A DNA stretch of 16,906 nt from CAZBBC01 sp964489835 (lineage in GTDB: Bacteria > Calditrichota > Calditrichia > JAJRVZ01). A model generated the notes under the pieces. It was given only the letters and a program-made list of their open reading frames with translations. It was not told the origin of the DNA and ran no database searches. Positions 15,196 through 16,906 of the stretch are shown here, in pieces. The number at the start of each line of letters is the position of its first letter. Position 1 is the stretch's first letter. Location: contig CAZBBC010000106.1 in NCBI GenBank assembly GCA_964489835.1, positions 1-16,906 of the forward strand, written 5' to 3'. A program made the translations under genes and the position numbers.

Positions 15196-15582
15196 CTACT
15201 GTCCAAGATTTGTCCTTACCAATTCTATCAAAGTATCCGGATTGACCGGCTTTTCCAGAAATTCATTTACCGGCAAAAAGTCTTCATCTTTTTCCTTATC
15301 AAAACTAAAACCGGTTTCCTGCCCGACAGCAGTGAGCATAATTATCGGCAGATCCGCAGTCTCCTCATTGTTACGAATCTGATAGGCAATATGAAATCCT
15401 TCATCCTGGGTCTTCATCATCACATCCAATAATATTAGATCAGGTTTTTCTTTTTTAATTTTTTCCAGACCTTTCTGCCCGTCCTGTGCATCAATCACTG
15501 CAAATCCTTCATTCTCCAACGTTAAACGAATGGCTTCTACAAGATCAATATCATCATCAATGATCAATATTTTTTTCTGCAT
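15196..15582 (-). CDS. Single-domain response regulator
   Basis: A 128-residue receiver domain with no output domain. The phosphoacceptor is D53 (LILLDVMM), the acidic pocket is DDD at 9-11, and the switch residues are T84 (IMLTAV) and K111 (FLEKPV). The stretch between T84 and K111 is about five residues longer than in CheY-type receivers and reads GQETGFSFDKEKDEDFLPVNEFLEKPV in pieces. It replaces the usual GA-x-x-Y-x-x-KP pattern. The ATG at 15582 is chosen because the protein then begins MQKKILIIDDD and GGAGGAGG lies about 9 bases upstream. An upstream TTG would add an unlikely tail. The gene start overlaps the end of the endopeptidase gene by 26 bases, and the kinase gene follows. It probably acts by protein contact or as a phosphorelay, since no DNA-binding part exists. 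Confidence 0.9.
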   Translation of the reverse strand: MQKKILIIDDDIDLVEAIRLTLENEGFAVIDAQDGQKGLEKIKKEKPDLILLDVMMKTQDEGFHIAYQIRNNEETADLPIIMLTAVGQETGFSFDKEKDEDFLPVNEFLEKPVNPDTLIELVRTNLGQ

Positions 15583-16027
15583 AACTCTTTGCCTCCTCCA
15601 TAACCATCCGCATGATGGTTGGAATACTTTTTTCAACTTCTTTGGATATGCCTGTGTTAAATTTTATTTCTTTAGGTTCAACACCAACAATGGTCATATC
15701 GGGTTCAACACCTATCGACTGTGCCATCTTTAAAATGTCTGCCAGGCTGAATCCATGCATGGATAGACCAAATTGTTCTAATAATAATCCGGCATCTTTA
15801 ACCCTAATCCGCCGCACCTGTCCAGGTTCTTCTCCCATATAGGCACAGTCAATAACCACGACAGGTCCCGGTTCTAATAACTTTTCAAGGACCATGAATG
15901 CGTCCGATCCTGCATCCAGGAGTTTCGTTTTCAGCGGAGAAATCTCCCCTTCCAGTTGCTCGATAATAACCGGACCAATACCATCATCACCACGTAATAT
16001 ATTTCCCAATCCGATGACTGTCAGCAT
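15557..16027 (-). CDS. [NiFe] hydrogenase maturation endopeptidase (HyaD/HybD/HoxW family)
   Basis: A 156-residue cytosolic protease that removes the C-terminal tail of the hydrogenase large subunit after nickel insertion. It starts with the family signature MLTVIGLGNILRGDDGIG. The nickel-sensing residues of HybD (Glu16, Asp62, His93) correspond to D15, D60 (VVVIDCA) and H91 (SMHGFSLADIL). Length is normal. The ATG at 16027 is chosen since it begins the signature, and a longer TTG start would run into the upstream coding region. It starts 10 bases after the large-subunit stop and overlaps the response regulator by 26 bases, so all three are almost certainly one transcript. The dedicated partner is the adjacent large subunit, which keeps its cleavable tail. 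Confidence 0.92.
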   Translation of the reverse strand: MLTVIGLGNILRGDDGIGPVIIEQLEGEISPLKTKLLDAGSDAFMVLEKLLEPGPVVVIDCAYMGEEPGQVRRIRVKDAGLLLEQFGLSMHGFSLADILKMAQSIGVEPDMTIVGVEPKEIKFNTGISKEVEKSIPTIMRMVMEEAKSYAEKNIDH

Positions 16028-16037
16028 ATTGACACTC

Positions 16038-16906
16038 TTATACAAATTTAACATCCAATAGATGTACGGAACAAGATATACAGGGATCATAGGCCCTGAC
16101 CAGCATTTCAAGTTTTAGCGTAATATCCTCTTCAGAATTCTCGATGATTTCCGGCACCAATTTTTTCATATCATCATCTATATTGGCCAGGTTCTGACCG
16201 GTAGGGATAACACAATTCGCCGATTCAATATTACCCTGTCTGTTGTAAGTATAATCATGAAAAAGAATTCCCCGCGGTACCTCGGTGGTTGCAATTCCTC
16301 TCCCATATCTGGTAATATCCTGATTCGCTTTTTCATCTTTAATACCTGCAGTCAATAATTGATCAATTAATTCAATAGCCTCCTCAATACAGTGCATAAC
16401 TTCCACCATCTGAGCAACCGTATTCATATACGGATTAAAACAAGGTGCCGAAAGTCCCAGTTTTTCGGCTGCTGCTTTGGCTTTTGGTTTGAGTAATTGG
16501 TGGCTATTGTTGTACCTGGCTAGAGCCCCAACCATATATGAAGAGCGGTTAAACCGGGCATGCTTGCTCGAGGAATGAGGTACGATAAATTCATTGGTAA
16601 TCTCCAGATATTTTTCGACCGGATACAAACCAGAATCTGAAGAGCAGATGGCACCATCATAGAGACCATAATCTTTCTCATGATAGACACTGATATATTC
16701 TGTTTCCCTTGAAAAATCAGGCAGTTTACCGGCTAAGGAGGCGACAACATCAATGGCAAAAGTAGCATCATTTATTCCTTCATCCATAAGCCGTGTCCGC
16801 AAGTTCACTAATTCCTTCTCTGTCGGTAATTTTGTAAAGCCTCCGGGTACACAGCTGATCGGATGTATGGCCCGTCCACTGATCACATCCCCGATGTCAT
16901 TAGCCA
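16038..16906 (-). CDS. Group 3 [NiFe] hydrogenase large (catalytic) subunit, 3' part
   Basis: The last 289 or so residues of the nickel-iron catalytic subunit. The open frame continues past the right edge of the window, and the GTG at 16886 is an internal codon, not a start. The visible part begins NDIGDVISGRAIHPISCVPGG, given here as NDIGDVISG then RAIHPISCVPGG. It includes EVPRGILFHDY (the E-x-P-R-G arginine lies near the active site) and NCVIPTGQNLANI. The end is DPCISCSVH, the DPCxxCxxH motif whose two cysteines bind the NiFe centre. After the His come seven residues, LLDVKFV, the tail expected to be cut off. The sequence resembles cytosolic group 3 enzymes (Mvh/Hox/sulfhydrogenase type) rather than membrane uptake enzymes; the subgroup cannot be fixed without the small subunit. 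Small and electron-transfer subunits are probably upstream, beyond the window. Confidence 0.93.
   Translation of the reverse strand, partial: ANDIGDVISGRAIHPISCVPGGFTKLPTEKELVNLRTRLMDEGINDATFAIDVVASLAGKLPDFSRETEYISVYHEKDYGLYDGAICSSDSGLYPVEKYLEITNEFIVPHSSSKHARFNRSSYMVGALARYNNSHQLLKPKAKAAAEKLGLSAPCFNPYMNTVAQMVEVMHCIEEAIELIDQLLTAGIKDEKANQDITRYGRGIATTEVPRGILFHDYTYNRQGNIESANCVIPTGQNLANIDDDMKKLVPEIIENSEEDITLKLEMLVRAYDPCISCSVHLLDVKFV

Noticed and set aside
16038..16886. Start of the hydrogenase large subunit at GTG 16886
   Set aside because: The frame stays open to the window edge with conserved hydrogenase sequence upstream (NDIGDV), so the codon is internal.

Overview
The window is an AT-rich stretch (roughly 40% GC by eye) of bacterial chromosome with 14 recognisable protein genes, one running off the right edge. 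No rRNA, tRNA, CRISPR array, phage gene or transposase is visible. The gene content suggests an uncultured or anaerobic member of the Bacteroidota/FCB superphylum or its neighbours (Ignavibacteria, Calditrichota, KSB1 or Cloacimonadota type). Pointers are a DUF2851 protein, a long secreted M14 peptidase with an amidotransferase-like tail, a cytosolic group 3 [NiFe] hydrogenase, and intergenic palindromic repeats carrying 'aatccgtgga'-type motifs. This placement is inference, not a phylogenetic result.

Layout from left to right; all genes are on the minus strand unless noted. (a) 178-2817: secreted zinc carboxypeptidase. (b) 2821-3220: gene-free, with a palindromic repeat. (c) 3221-6412: a two-gene unit, an RNase Z-like metallo-beta-lactamase hydrolase followed by the DNA-uptake channel ComEC. 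(d) 6514-7521, plus strand: a TPR lipoprotein, divergent from (c) across a short region holding a perfect 9-3-9 palindrome. (e) 7527-8690: a glutaryl-CoA dehydrogenase-type flavoenzyme, convergent with (d) with only 5 bases between the stop codons. (f) 8691-9124: a MITE-like element of about 258 bp with inverted ends. (g) 9125-12004: DUF2851, divergent MgtC-like membrane protein, DUF350 membrane protein and lytic transglycosylase lipoprotein, a probable envelope-related set. (h) 12005-12711: a repeat-rich gene desert with at least three separate palindromic units. (i) 12712-13089, plus strand: a small XRE-family regulator. (j) 13311-16906: a compact operon of hydrogenase large subunit (3' part), maturation endopeptidase, single-domain response regulator, RegB-like sensor kinase and free-standing tandem ACT protein.

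The most interesting unit is (j). The hydrogenase large subunit keeps the C-terminal tail that the next gene's endopeptidase would remove. The endopeptidase gene overlaps a receiver-only response regulator, followed by a membrane histidine kinase whose sensor region resembles RegB and keeps most of its quinone-site GGxxNPF motif. This suggests a redox-sensing switch made together with the hydrogenase. The ACT protein at the end resembles the regulatory tail of aspartokinase without the kinase, and its role here is unknown. The intergenic repeats form a second theme: three copies of a common terminus (CTAACCTG..CTATTCAT) and several hairpins point to a non-autonomous mobile or regulatory repeat family spread through this genome.
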